Shown one piece after another: positions 42,893-52,700 of a stretch of 64,000 nt of DNA. Source of the DNA: Trametes villosa (taxonomy: Eukaryota; Basidiomycota; Agaricomycetes; Polyporales; Polyporaceae); NCBI GenBank assembly GCA_002964805.2, contig PUDQ02000071.1, positions 1-64,000 of the forward strand. The letters run 5' to 3'. Under the pieces are notes generated by a model. The model had not been told where the DNA came from. It worked only from the letters and a program-made list of their open reading frames with translations, and made no database searches. Made by a program: the position numbers and the translations under genes. Positions within the stretch are counted from its first letter, which is position 1. Every line of letters starts with the position of its first letter.

Positions 42893-45800
42893 GACGAACC
42901 CACGCTGGACATTATGCGTCCTGCGCCGGAGCATCTCCCGCCGTTCCGGGAGATCAACCACCATATCCCGCTCATCGATGAAGCGAAGAAATATCACTAT
43001 CATCTCCCACGTTGCGCGGACGTGGTGAAGCCAGAACTCATAGCGAAAACCAATCGCTATGTAAAGGCAGGCTGGTGGCGACCGGTAACGGTCACGCAAG
43101 CAGCGCCTCTGCTATGCGTTGCCAAGAAGAATGGCAAGCTGCGCACCGTACTCGATGCGCGACAACAAAACCAGAACACGGTGCACGACCTGACACCGTT
43201 TCCGGATCAAGACCAGATCCGGATGGACGTTGCTCGAGCGAAGTATCGCTCGAAGATTGATCTGTCCGACGCCTACGAACAGATCCGCATAGTTGCGGAG
43301 GACGTGTGGAAGACCGCGTTTGCGACACCTTACGGGATGTTTGTGAGCGAGGTCATGCAACAGGGCGACACCAACGCCCCGTCCACGTTCCAACGTCTCA
43401 TGACAGCCATATTTCGTGACTGTATCGGAAGGTTCGTCCATGTATATTTGGACGACATTTTCGTATTTTCGGACTCCAAGGAGGAGCACGAAGAACACTT
43501 AAGGATAGTGTTCGAAAAGCTTCGAGAGGCGAAGCTTTTCCTAAGCCGCAGCAAGTGCGACTTATACTCCAAAGATTTGGATTGCCTCGGTCACCGAATA
43601 GATGACAAGGGACTACACGCCGATAAGGACAAGATGAGCCGTATCAGGAACTGGTGGACACCTCGCTCGTATAACGAGGTGCAGCGGTTCCTCGGACTAG
43701 TGAACTATCTGGCACATTTTATGCCAGATGTAACGGCGTACACATCGCCGTTATCGGACATGGTCCATAATGACCGTCCGTTTGTATGGCGCGCACTGCA
43801 CGACAAGTGCTTTGAATCTATCAAAGCACTCGCGTGTAAGGTGCCCATACTGAAGCCGATAGATCCGGCTTCCACAGATCCCATTTGGTTGATCTGTGAT
43901 GCATCCGTGTATGGACTCGGAGCGTTATACGGGCAAGGACCCGACTGGCAAACTTGCAGGCCAGCCGGGTTCCTGTCGAAGAAATTTACGTCCGCACAAC
44001 GGGCGTATTGCACCTACGAGCAAGAAGCGCTCGCAATCATGGAAGGCTTGTTCAAATGGGAGGACAAGCTCATAGGACGAAAGCTCAATATAGTCACTGA
44101 CCATAGAGCTCTCGAGTTCCTTGAGGGACTCGAGCGTCCTAACCACCGTCAGATACGGTGGTACGAATTCTTGTCGAGGTTCGACAAGACGATTACCTAT
44201 ATTCCAGGTAAACTGAACAAAGTAGCGGACTGTTTGTCCCGCTACTTCGAACACGACGACATAGAGGAACTAGCCGAAGATTTCGACTATGTTAATGCCG
44301 ACTTGCGGCTAGATCCTGAAGGGGATGATCTCCCCTTCTCCCGACTCATCGAGCTACGCGCAGCTCGAGTGTTGCGTCGATCTGCGCGGAAACTCGCGCA
44401 GCTAGAAACAGAAAACGCGCACGCTACACGCGTGCAAGAACCAATAGAGGAACGAGTCGTAGAATCGGCTCGTTACGCTGCACACGCACCTATCTCGGTG
44501 ACTGCAGCAACCACGGACAGCGACAATGTGACGCTGTCGGACTCGCTATCTGCGGGTCCCTCTTTGCGTGTATGGGTAGAAGGAGACGACGGCTTTCTGA
44601 AAGCCGTCAAGTCAGGTTATGTTGATGACCCGACGTTCCAGAAAATACTGGAACGGCCTACTCAGCATCGCGCATTCGTAATGCGCGAGGGTGTGATATA
44701 CACCAAGAACCGCAAAGGCGACGAGGTACTATGTATACCTCGTGGTCTGTATCGGAAACGAGCACTACAAGAGCTCGTGTTAGACCAAGCGCATAGCGCG
44801 CTTGGACACCTTGGACCTCAGCGCACGTCAGAATACGTGCGCAAGTGGTTTTGGTGGCCCGCGTTGCGCAAGGATGTAGATAAATTCTGCATTTCGTGCG
44901 GCGTGTGCCACACCACGAAAATAAGTACACAGCCCCCTATAGGGCTGTTACATTCGCTACCGATACCTACGGTGCCATGGACGTCTATGTCCATGGATTT
45001 CTTCGGCCCGTTTCCGCCCTCGCACGGATACGACTACATATGGATTGTAGTCTGTCGGTTGACCTCGATGGTACACCTCATACCCATCAAGACAACCGAC
45101 ACAGCATCAGACCTGGTGCTGGTCTACTTCCGGGAAGTAGTCCGTCTACACGGGCTACCGGACTCCATAGTCTCTGATAGAGACTCGAAGTTCACTTCCA
45201 AGTTCTGGAAGGAGCTGCATCGCCTCATGGGGGCGAAGCTGCTTATGTCCACGTCATTCCATCCACAGACGGATGGATTATCTGAGCGTAGTATACGCTC
45301 AGTGTCGCAGATACTCCGTGCACTGGTAGCTCCTGACCAGTTGGACTGGTATGAGAAGCTACCGATAGCGGAGTTCGCTATCAACTCTGCGGTAAGTTCT
45401 ACCACAGGGTTCGCTCCGTTCGAACTGAACTACGGGTATCTCCCGTGTTCTATGAACGGAATCAGAACGGACACTCCGTTTCAAGGAGTGCGAGAGTTCG
45501 CACTCAGAGCCAAGGCGAATTTGGAGATGGCGCATGATGCCATCATCGAGGTGCGAGTGCGCCAGACACACTATGCGAATAAGCATAGGCAAGCCGAACC
45601 CGACTTCGAGGTCGGGGACAAGGTATACCTATCGACAAAGAATTTGTCGATACCTAAGGGTAGAGCACGGAAACTCGTGCCTAAGTACATCGGACCGTAT
45701 GCTATAATCGAAAGCATACCCAGTACGTCAAACTACGTACTGGAGTTACCAGAAGAACTCCAGAACCGAAGGATACACCCTCGGTTCCACGCGTCGCTAT

Positions 45801-46012
45801 TACGACGCTATGAACCAAACGACGATGCGGTATTCCCGCATCGTGAAGCGAAGTCGTATTACGACTTCGGCAATGAAGACTCCACCGAATGGTTGGTGGA
45901 AGAGATTATTGGCCACGAATGGAATGGCAACAAGTGCCAGTTCCACGTGCGGTGGACGATGGGGGACCATACCTGGGAACCCTACGAGCACTGCAAGGAG
46001 CTCGTAGCATGA
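42893..46012 (+). CDS. pol: RT-RNase H-integrase-chromodomain of hairpin element
   Basis: The first ATG in frame is 42914, but the conserved sequence begins slightly before it, so this is a segment of a longer Pol. Reverse transcriptase has KIDLSDAYEQIRI and YLDD (43445-43456). RNase H has ICDASVYGLGALYG, YCTYEQEALAI and VTDHRALEFLEG. Integrase has the zinc finger (H..H, CISCGVCH), the first aspartate in SMDFFGPF (44996), the second in VSDRDSKF, and the glutamate in QTDGLSERSIRSV. The C-terminus (from about 45884) is chromodomain-like (WLVEEIIGHEWNG, FHVRWTMGDHTWEPYEHC). The segment has no internal stop and all key residues. Many synonymous positions form perfect hairpins, for example 44821-44842 and 44975-44996. 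Confidence 0.9.
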   Translation, partial: DEPTLDIMRPAPEHLPPFREINHHIPLIDEAKKYHYHLPRCADVVKPELIAKTNRYVKAGWWRPVTVTQAAPLLCVAKKNGKLRTVLDARQQNQNTVHDLTPFPDQDQIRMDVARAKYRSKIDLSDAYEQIRIVAEDVWKTAFATPYGMFVSEVMQQGDTNAPSTFQRLMTAIFRDCIGRFVHVYLDDIFVFSDSKEEHEEHLRIVFEKLREAKLFLSRSKCDLYSKDLDCLGHRIDDKGLHADKDKMSRIRNWWTPRSYNEVQRFLGLVNYLAHFMPDVTAYTSPLSDMVHNDRPFVWRALHDKCFESIKALACKVPILKPIDPASTDPIWLICDASVYGLGALYGQGPDWQTCRPAGFLSKKFTSAQRAYCTYEQEALAIMEGLFKWEDKLIGRKLNIVTDHRALEFLEGLERPNHRQIRWYEFLSRFDKTITYIPGKLNKVADCLSRYFEHDDIEELAEDFDYVNADLRLDPEGDDLPFSRLIELRAARVLRRSARKLAQLETENAHATRVQEPIEERVVESARYAAHAPISVTAATTDSDNVTLSDSLSAGPSLRVWVEGDDGFLKAVKSGYVDDPTFQKILERPTQHRAFVMREGVIYTKNRKGDEVLCIPRGLYRKRALQELVLDQAHSALGHLGPQRTSEYVRKWFWWPALRKDVDKFCISCGVCHTTKISTQPPIGLLHSLPIPTVPWTSMSMDFFGPFPPSHGYDYIWIVVCRLTSMVHLIPIKTTDTASDLVLVYFREVVRLHGLPDSIVSDRDSKFTSKFWKELHRLMGAKLLMSTSFHPQTDGLSERSIRSVSQILRALVAPDQLDWYEKLPIAEFAINSAVSSTTGFAPFELNYGYLPCSMNGIRTDTPFQGVREFALRAKANLEMAHDAIIEVRVRQTHYANKHRQAEPDFEVGDKVYLSTKNLSIPKGRARKLVPKYIGPYAIIESIPSTSNYVLELPEELQNRRIHPRFHASLLRRYEPNDDAVFPHREAKSYYDFGNEDSTEWLVEEIIGHEWNGNKCQFHVRWTMGDHTWEPYEHCKELVA

Positions 46013-46331
46013 GACGAGTATTGTCGTCTAATGGGCGTGTCATCTTGGCGCGCGTTACCCAAGAAAGCATCCGCCAAAACTTAGCGGATGCACGAAGCGC
46101 AACATGCGCTCCGTGGTTAAGAACACCCGAATGGGTAGTCGTGGTGAAGGACAGAGCGCGCGCAGAGAGCGCGTGACCGTGAAGTAGTACATCACGTGCA
46201 GGCTCGCGTGCACGAGGCAGCCACCGACGTGTTCGGACTCCGCCGGCGCTTTAAGACGGCGACCTCGCGAATGCAGGGTCATAACCAACCTCTGTCAGCT
46301 CACCACCACCACCAACCACAACGCCCACACC
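46013..46331 (+). other. Gap between pol and extra frame
   Basis: Non-coding, with perfect hairpins such as GCATCCGC/GCGGATGC (about 46068-46092), CGTGCA/TGCACG (about 46195-46214) and AGCGCA/TGCGCT. It could hold a subgenomic promoter or splice acceptor for the downstream frame; none was certain. Confidence 0.5.
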
Positions 46332-47423
46332 ATGAACGACACCCCGCAAGACAATGCGCAAGCCAGTGGCTCCGGGCAGCAAGCCTCGGAGCAACAGGGG
46401 TCGCACCCAGCGGCCCCTCAACAACAAAACATCCCTTTCCCCCAACCCTCGCAGTTCTTGCTGCCGCAACAAGCGGCAGCTTCCGCGTTCTCGTCCATGC
46501 CAGGGGTAACCCACCCCCAGCAGTTCCCGCATGCCTTCTCGCAGGGCATGCCCGCCTACGGGTTTCCGTACGGCGGTGGCTTCCAGTTCCCGCATCAAGC
46601 GGGTCCTTCATTCCAGAGCGCGCCCAGCTCGAGCGCGCCAATGCCACAGACTGGTGGCATCCCCCTTATGCCCTTCTCGAGCATGACCTGGGCGCCCGTA
46701 GCGGGCCAACATTTGTTGGTCGCGCACAGCGACAACTGCGCTGTGTGCGCGGACTTTGTCCGCCACTACAACTCGGCGGTGTCAGACTCGACGTTCCAGG
46801 ACGCGCAGACGCGCGTCCAGTCAGAACTGCAGCAGCGGTTCTGGCGGCACTTCGAGGAGCACCAGAGGGTGGAGGAGGGGAGGAGCCGCGATCGGATCGC
46901 GGAGCTCGAGGCGAAGCTCCAGAAGATGAAGGAGCTCGTCGACGAGACGAAGTCGATCCGGGACAGGTACCGGAGCGAGCGTGAGGCCGCTCGCCAGGAG
47001 CGCAACGAGTACAAGCGCGAGCGCGACGAAGTGCGCTCGCAGTTGGAGGCTGAGCTCAGTCGGGCTCGGCACAGGAGGGCATCGCCTCCGCGTGACGAAC
47101 GACGACGCGACCCGAGGGAACTCAGCCCTCGGAGGAGGGATACTGCAAACGATAGATCGTTCGCATCGACATCAAGGAGCTCAGCGCCGTCCGCTGGGCC
47201 CAGCTTGATGCCGATCGTGTCGCTGCCCAGCGGGGCAGGACCATCGAGGACTGGAGCATCGCAGATGACGACGCCAAATGTGGCAGGACCGTCGAACTCG
47301 ACGGCGATGCCGACCTCGTCGACATCCGCGGACCGGGACCACCCTATGGTGGACTGGGAGAACGCGACGAGCGACGAGGACGACGATATCGACGAGAGGT
47401 GGATCGAGAGACTCGTCTCTTGA
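46332..47423 (+). CDS. Extra frame in env position, N-terminal part (363 aa)
   Basis: Starts at ATG 46332 and ends at TGA 47421-47423. Residues 1-120 are Gln/Pro/Phe-rich and look disordered. A short Cys/His-bearing piece follows (HLLVAHSDNCAVCADFVRHY). About 155-250 form a long, highly charged coiled coil (RIAELEAKLQKMKEL, then KRERDEVRSQLEAELSR). The end is Ser/Arg-rich, then acidic. No signal peptide, membrane segment or fusion-like region is seen, so it does not resemble an envelope protein. The frame stays open past the TGA to 48899. It is part of this element: it lies inside the LTRs and shows the same hairpin packing. I recognise no family. Confidence 0.7.
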   Translation: MNDTPQDNAQASGSGQQASEQQGSHPAAPQQQNIPFPQPSQFLLPQQAAASAFSSMPGVTHPQQFPHAFSQGMPAYGFPYGGGFQFPHQAGPSFQSAPSSSAPMPQTGGIPLMPFSSMTWAPVAGQHLLVAHSDNCAVCADFVRHYNSAVSDSTFQDAQTRVQSELQQRFWRHFEEHQRVEEGRSRDRIAELEAKLQKMKELVDETKSIRDRYRSEREAARQERNEYKRERDEVRSQLEAELSRARHRRASPPRDERRRDPRELSPRRRDTANDRSFASTSRSSAPSAGPSLMPIVSLPSGAGPSRTGASQMTTPNVAGPSNSTAMPTSSTSADRDHPMVDWENATSDEDDDIDERWIERLVS

Positions 47424-48899
47424 AACCGGTATCGTCGTGCTCGTCGCGACACTGGCCCGGCACATGCTCTGGGTCAGGGCGCGCCGTTTGGCACGCAACC
47501 TCCGCCGCAACCAGCGACGGATGTGGCGAGGGTCCCCGGGTGGCCGTACCACCTGTTGGCCCTCCCCACCGATTCGGACCCGCGTCTCGCGGGGCACTGG
47601 TACAACTACGTGCCGGTGTCCGTTGCGGACGCCAACAACATTATCATGGCTGCTCGCCGTGATACGGGTGAGGCGGCTCACCGCATCCGCGACCTAATTG
47701 GTCAAGTGAACTCCCGCTCGGAGTACACCGGAGTGGCTGGCCTCAACCAGCTACAATCGTCGTGGCGTCGAGAGGCGCCACCGCCGCTGATTGCGGCGGT
47801 TCAACGAGCCGACTCCCGGGGAAACACTCCCCCTGGACTCGAGCACGCGTCGACGGCGCACTTGCCGCCGCCGTCGTCAACCCTCTCGCGCAAGCGGACG
47901 CCCGCTGAGTGGCGGGAGGTCAAGCTGAAGCTGCGTGCCCAGCGCACGGCGCCGGCCCCAAACCAGCCGAGCTTCAGTGACCTGCCTGCTGTGTGGCAGG
48001 CCTGGTACGGCGTTGATGAACGCCGTATCCCTCTGTGGATGGAGCGGGAGCCAAATGGGCTTCCTACAACGCGCAGCGTGGAATACCACGTTGCCGTTCG
48101 AGCGATGCTGCCGCATGGCATGCCACTGGGGCCGCGAGGGCACTGGGTGACCCTCGCCCACTGGCTCTTCTCAGTGCCGGGGCTCTACCGTTACGCGGTA
48201 GAGCAGGGGCAGTACCCCGTAGGTACTAGCTACCACCCGGGCCCCTACCCCAACGACGTCGCAAGCATGACGTTGTTCCACCTAGCGCGCTGGTTTGCGG
48301 CGCGCAGCCTTACCCCAACGGCTGCGGAGCGGTGCCTACCGCTCGCCAGACTGTGCCGCAACGAGCGGAACGGGCGCGACCTTCGGTCGCTGCTGCCTCA
48401 AATGGATGGCGGCCCGAATTCGACCCTCGACGTCGGAGTCGTGCCCAGGTCGCGGGACTTGGGACCGGTCGCTACAGGCGGCCCACTACCACCCCCCAAC
48501 GCGCCCGCACCTGCACCCGCACCCGCACCCGCACCCGCACCCGCACCCGCACCCGCACCCCCGCAGGCGCCCGAGGCGCCTGCCGTTACCACCGACGACG
48601 TCGACATGACCGACGCGTCCACCACCACCGCCGCGACCGCCATAACTGCGGTCGCCGAACCGTCGAGCATTGCCTCGACCCCGTCACACGTAGTGGCGGG
48701 TACCTACCCCGATGACGGAGTCCCCCCTCCGCCGTACTCCCCCGCTCGTGCGATGGAGGACGTGCAGGAGGCACCCGTCGCCGGACCTTCCCAACCGCCT
48801 GCCGCTACTAGCGACAGGCACGACGAGAGCGAGAACGCGACGGGTGAGCAGGGATCCTCCCCTCTCACCCCGTCATCGCCCCACGACGACACCAGGTAG
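47424..48899 (+). CDS. Extra frame in env position, C-terminal part (491 aa)
   Basis: Same frame as 46332-47420, separated only by the TGA. It has no ATG near its start (the first plausible coding sequence is ARVPGWPYHLLALPTD at about 47523, preceded by GTG), which argues that it is translated as a continuation. The folded part, about 47530-48420, contains GHWYNYVPVSVADANNIIMA, then PAVWQAWYGVDERRIPLWME, then HWVTLAHWLFSVPGLYRYAV, then DVASMTLFHLARWFAARSLT. A (Pro-Ala)n run follows and an acidic Ser/Thr/Pro tail. Tryptophan- and tyrosine-rich, no membrane helix. Function unknown. A splice (GT at 47415, AG at 47476-47477, 63 nt, in frame) could remove the TGA, but the donor is poor. Confidence 0.65.
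   Translation, partial: NRYRRARRDTGPAHALGQGAPFGTQPPPQPATDVARVPGWPYHLLALPTDSDPRLAGHWYNYVPVSVADANNIIMAARRDTGEAAHRIRDLIGQVNSRSEYTGVAGLNQLQSSWRREAPPPLIAAVQRADSRGNTPPGLEHASTAHLPPPSSTLSRKRTPAEWREVKLKLRAQRTAPAPNQPSFSDLPAVWQAWYGVDERRIPLWMEREPNGLPTTRSVEYHVAVRAMLPHGMPLGPRGHWVTLAHWLFSVPGLYRYAVEQGQYPVGTSYHPGPYPNDVASMTLFHLARWFAARSLTPTAAERCLPLARLCRNERNGRDLRSLLPQMDGGPNSTLDVGVVPRSRDLGPVATGGPLPPPNAPAPAPAPAPAPAPAPAPAPPQAPEAPAVTTDDVDMTDASTTTAATAITAVAEPSSIASTPSHVVAGTYPDDGVPPPPYSPARAMEDVQEAPVAGPSQPPAATSDRHDESENATGEQGSSPLTPSSPHDDTR
48501..48565 (+). repeat. CACCCG hexamer array
   Basis: About nine near-perfect tandem copies of CACCCG inside the extra frame, encoding a Pro-Ala run. Probably length-variable by slippage. 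Confidence 0.85.
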
Positions 48900-49368
48900 G
48901 TGTCTAACAACAACTCTTCGAGTGCAACCATCATGCACTCGTCGTATACCATGACGGTATGACTGCAATTATTTGCAGTCCCTGTAGGAGACGATATTAT
49001 CGTCTCCTCGGGCATAACGCAACCGATCTGCGTCAAAAATTGATCGGTTCGTCCGCCATAGCTGCGGCACTAATGTACATAGCCGCACCTCACGGTGCGC
49101 GCATCCATAACCCAAAACAAAACATTACCATATCATGGTAGTGTAGTGTTATGACTGCTACTATCTGCAGTCGTGTATATATCCCACTACACTGCTGTGA
49201 CCACACTGTGAGCCTACTTGGCTCACTGACTCATTGTATATATGAGTTGCGCACGCACTATGCGCAACTCTTTGTATCATATAGTGCTAAGACTGCGAAT
49301 ATCAGCAGTCGTTCCTTTTATTATAATATTGTATTGTAGACCCGTACAACGGGTCTAGAGGGGGAGAG
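48900..49368 (+). other. Hairpin-string non-coding segment before 3' LTR
   Basis: Nearly all of it is made of short perfect inverted repeats. Examples: 48919-48926/48934-48941 (8 bp, loop 7); 48961-48968/48973-48980 (8 bp, loop 4); 48987-48995/48999-49007 (9 bp, loop 3); 49208-49214/49220-49226 (7 bp, loop 5); 49243-49252/49260-49269 (10 bp, loop 7). At least 11 stems of 5 bp or more occur in 48961-49360. A GACTGC/GCAGTC stem recurs at about 49153 and 49290. No coding frame of note. Confidence 0.85.
49356..49368 (+). other. Polypurine tract of hairpin element
   Basis: The purine run AGAGGGGGAGAG lies immediately before the TGTAACGACC of the 3' LTR, the expected plus-strand primer. Confidence 0.85.
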
Positions 49369-49655
49369 TGTAACGACCCTCTGCGGTCGTTACGGGTTCT
49401 TGCAGGACATAGCGCTAGTTGCGCTATGTCGCGAGCTGTACCTAGCGCTAGTTGCGCTAGGATAAGATACCGCGTAGATATCATGTAGTAGATAGACGCG
49501 TACGACGCGCGGGTATTCGGAGCCCGCGTGTCTGGTGAGGGCAGCCTTCTACATCTGCCCCACCATCTTCCGAGTACGCCGAGCCCTAATAGAGCCCGGA
49601 CCAGAGTACTTGGAAGCCGCGGGCAACAGAAGTGCCCGACCCCGTGAGTTTTACA
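49369..49655 (+). repeat. 3' LTR (287 bp)
   Basis: TGTAACGACC...GTTTTACA followed by the CTACA duplication. Stems: 49370-49378/49385-49393 (9 bp), 49406-49415/49421-49430 (10 bp), 49441-49448/49454-49461 (8 bp), and GGGCAG/CTGCCC and GGGCA/TGCCC further on. Confidence 0.95.
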
Positions 49656-49709
49656 CTACATCTGCTATCTCTGGGGAGCTAGCAGGCCTCCCGGAGGCTG
49701 CCTACCTTA

Positions 49710-52700
49710 TTACGATTGATGAGGAACAAAGAAATCATTTCTTATGGGGTGAGCTCCCAGCCAAATCCTGTAACGCCAATCCGACCCCGTGGGAAAATAT
49801 TTTCAATCTCAGCTAACAAATCATTAGATCTGAAATAAGCGCCATATACAACTTCCACATACAAACTTGGGGTTAGGGTCCCCATCCATTAGAAACTTTA
49901 GGGTTAGAGACTAGATCACCCACACAGCCACTCTGACTGCTGTGCTAAGTTTGCTCTAATGCTCATCAATGGGCGCCTGTGTAACCCTAGGTGGCACAGC
50001 ATGGGCAGTCACTTTGACAACCACTACCTCAAGCATCAGAGGGTGCTAACAATGCTTCTATAGGGGCATACACATTGATTATACCTCGTGAGCATGGCAA
50101 TACTAGTGATATGACATCATCCCTGGGTTGTGGTTAGGTAGCCATTCTTCATTAGGATACTCCAGTCATGATACACTGAGGTGTGGACATGCCACAACAG
50201 CATAATTGGTGGCTTTACCAACATTGAAAACTGTTTGTTCACATATACTAAATTCTTTACAACACAGCATTACAGTCAATCCCCCCTGGGTGCTCATTGA
50301 ATCACATGAAGCATCAATGTCTTCAGCTCAGTGAATGTACCCTAATCAGATAGGGCTTGAAAACAGCTTCCTAATGGTATATAACACATACATTTTAGCT
50401 TCAAAGTGGAGCAGGTATGGGCAATACATTGCCCACTATAGCATTCACAATGTGCTTAGAAGTGATCTATTGGCAAATACAAGGATATTGAATGACTCAA
50501 GTGAGAACTGCATGGTACCATTAGATAGCCCTCATAAATGCCCTCCTAACGGTATACTACACATGCAGTTTGGATTAGAACTGGGTGTACTGTGGCCAAA
50601 ACACTGCCAAAAGCGCCCCTTTTCCAAGAAAATTTGGACAAGGCCATTGGGCGCTAGTAGAAGTCCCATCCCAGCGACTTCTACTAGTGCCGAACGGACT
50701 TAGCCAAATTTCGCTCTTTGGGCGCTTATTTTGCGGGTAGAAATGGCTCCAGGAGGCTTGCTTCAAATTATAGTAAAATTGCTTTAGCACAATAACTAGA
50801 GGGTAAAAAGCCACAAAAACAATCACATCAGGTGCCCTTGACTACTGATGTATTATAGAGCAGAGATACACACCATTTGGTAAGGAGACAATGGTGTAAA
50901 CAGTGATTTATTGGTTTTTTGTTTCTGTTAATAAGACATTAATGGTTCAAAAGGACAGAGGGGTGCTTGTACCACAACCACACTCCTAGATACTTTCCAG
51001 ATCTATGCAGGGTCTTATGAGGTTATAGTGATTAGCTTAAATTGACTGTACACTTGTACACTGCTGTATAGGGTCAATAAATAGATCATGTTCTCTTATA
51101 ATGAAGCATTACAGCATAGATGAGGGACATTAATATATGTAAATACCCCCATGTTGTAGAGCTTAGAAACACCTTTCTAAGCATATATCATCCATCCCAT
51201 TTGAAGCAAAACTAGGGGAGCAGTGGCCAAAAGAACTAGAGGAGAGGGCAATAATGTAAGCTGTGGCTGGGGACAAACATGTACAAAGCGGGAGGCACGA
51301 CAACGCGAGTTTACATTGTTGTGCCACTTGCTTTGTACATGTCTGGCTCCTAACACAAATACTTTCATTTTGGGCCACTGGATAGTCAAAATGTCATGTA
51401 GCATATGTCATCAGAAAGCTATGAGTGATTAGAATACAATGGTTTACAAATGGTGATGTAATTATCACTTTAGCAGTCATGATCAGAACTTCAATGCCCC
51501 ATTGGTGCCACAATTCAGCAACATTCGTCTTCTATGGCTCATATATCAGCACAAAACCCCCAAGTATTATGAACTATTGGAGACAGCTTCTTAATCCCTA
51601 TTCAATTGGATATGCCATCTGTTGTAAAAGTAATCACAGGCTATGTTTTCAGCATGATATCATGGCCCAGTCAATCAAACACCTCCTGTGGTGTGCTAGG
51701 GAGCTAAATGCTAAGGTGTTACATCCTGTTGAATGTATTATAACAAAAGGAAAGGGGGACCATTGATAACAGCTGTGGCTGAGAATAAACAAAGCCAAAG
51801 CTGATGGCAGGGAACGAGGATTCTGTGTTTTGTGCCATCAGCTTTGGTCTGGTTTGGCTCTTCACACAAATCCCTTTGTATCTCAAGCTCAGGTAGTCCA
51901 AATCAAGTGAAACAAGTGTTGGCAGGAAACTATTCATGAGTAGGATCACACTGTGTAAAAGATATGATGTAACGTCCACTATCGCACTCACAATCAGATC
52001 AACAATTCCCCATTAGTGCCACAACTCAGCCACATTGAGCTTTACTAGCTTTTGTCCGGATTGTGTGTTACTGCAGGTGAAATATATAAGATATGCCCCT
52101 ACGTCCACATAGTTGATCACTATACTACCACTGATAGTGGCAATAGCAAACCAAGTCAACCCCTCAGATCTATAGCTGCATCTGATATATATCTGCTACA
52201 TCAGGTAAATTCCAAGTCTTGTTAGGCTGTTTCTACTGATAGAATCTCTATGATTTGGAAATGCCAGAAGGATGGCTTGGAAATCGAATAATTCAGCATA
52301 ATGAGCAGGAAAGAAGATCAGACCTTTAATATCATCCAAAAAGCTGAAGAGCAATACTAGTGTTCAAACATCTGGAGATATACTCAGTAAGACCAGCCCT
52401 GTGTTCAATTATCAGTAAGCAAGGCTCCTTCAATCAGATGCCACAAATCAGATCAATTGCTCATAATGCTGTAGGAGATGTACTCTAATAAGACAATGTC
52501 AGCAAAGGGACATGTATACTCACTCAATCAGAGCAGTGTCCAGTGTATGTTGCTTGTCCTATGTGTGAAATATTTAGCACTCCTAGTACTCTCTGGCAAA
52601 GGTCTTCTGGCCGCACTACATATGAAAAGTAGGCAGGAAAAAATCAACGGGATGTTGTCAGCAGGTCTTGAACTTCAACATATGGAAGTAGATTAGACCA

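Larger units (their letters stand above)
31631..49660 (+). mobile_element. 18-kb hairpin-dense Ty3/gypsy retrotransposon with nested hAT
   Basis: The LTRs 31636-31922 and 49369-49655 are both 287 bp with two mismatches. They begin TGTAACGACC and end GTTTTACA, and are bounded by the perfect 5-bp duplication CTACA (31631-31635, 49656-49660). Internal order: gag (split by a 7541-bp hAT), nucleocapsid-protease, RT-RNase H-integrase-chromodomain, then a long extra frame in the env position, a hairpin-rich non-coding segment and a purine tract. Without the hAT and one target copy the element would be about 10.5 kb. Near-identical LTRs mean recent insertion, yet gag-pol has frame breaks. The element's own DNA is full of short perfect inverted repeats; the hAT insert is not. 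Neighbour sequences on either side join smoothly if the element is removed. Confidence 0.95.

Noticed and set aside
48501..48565. CRISPR-like or regulatory repeat array
   Set aside because: It is a simple CACCCG hexamer run in frame within a coding region, with no spacers.
46332..48899. Envelope gene of an errantivirus-like element
   Set aside because: Position fits, but there is no signal peptide, transmembrane helix, fusion segment or cysteine pattern of an envelope protein.
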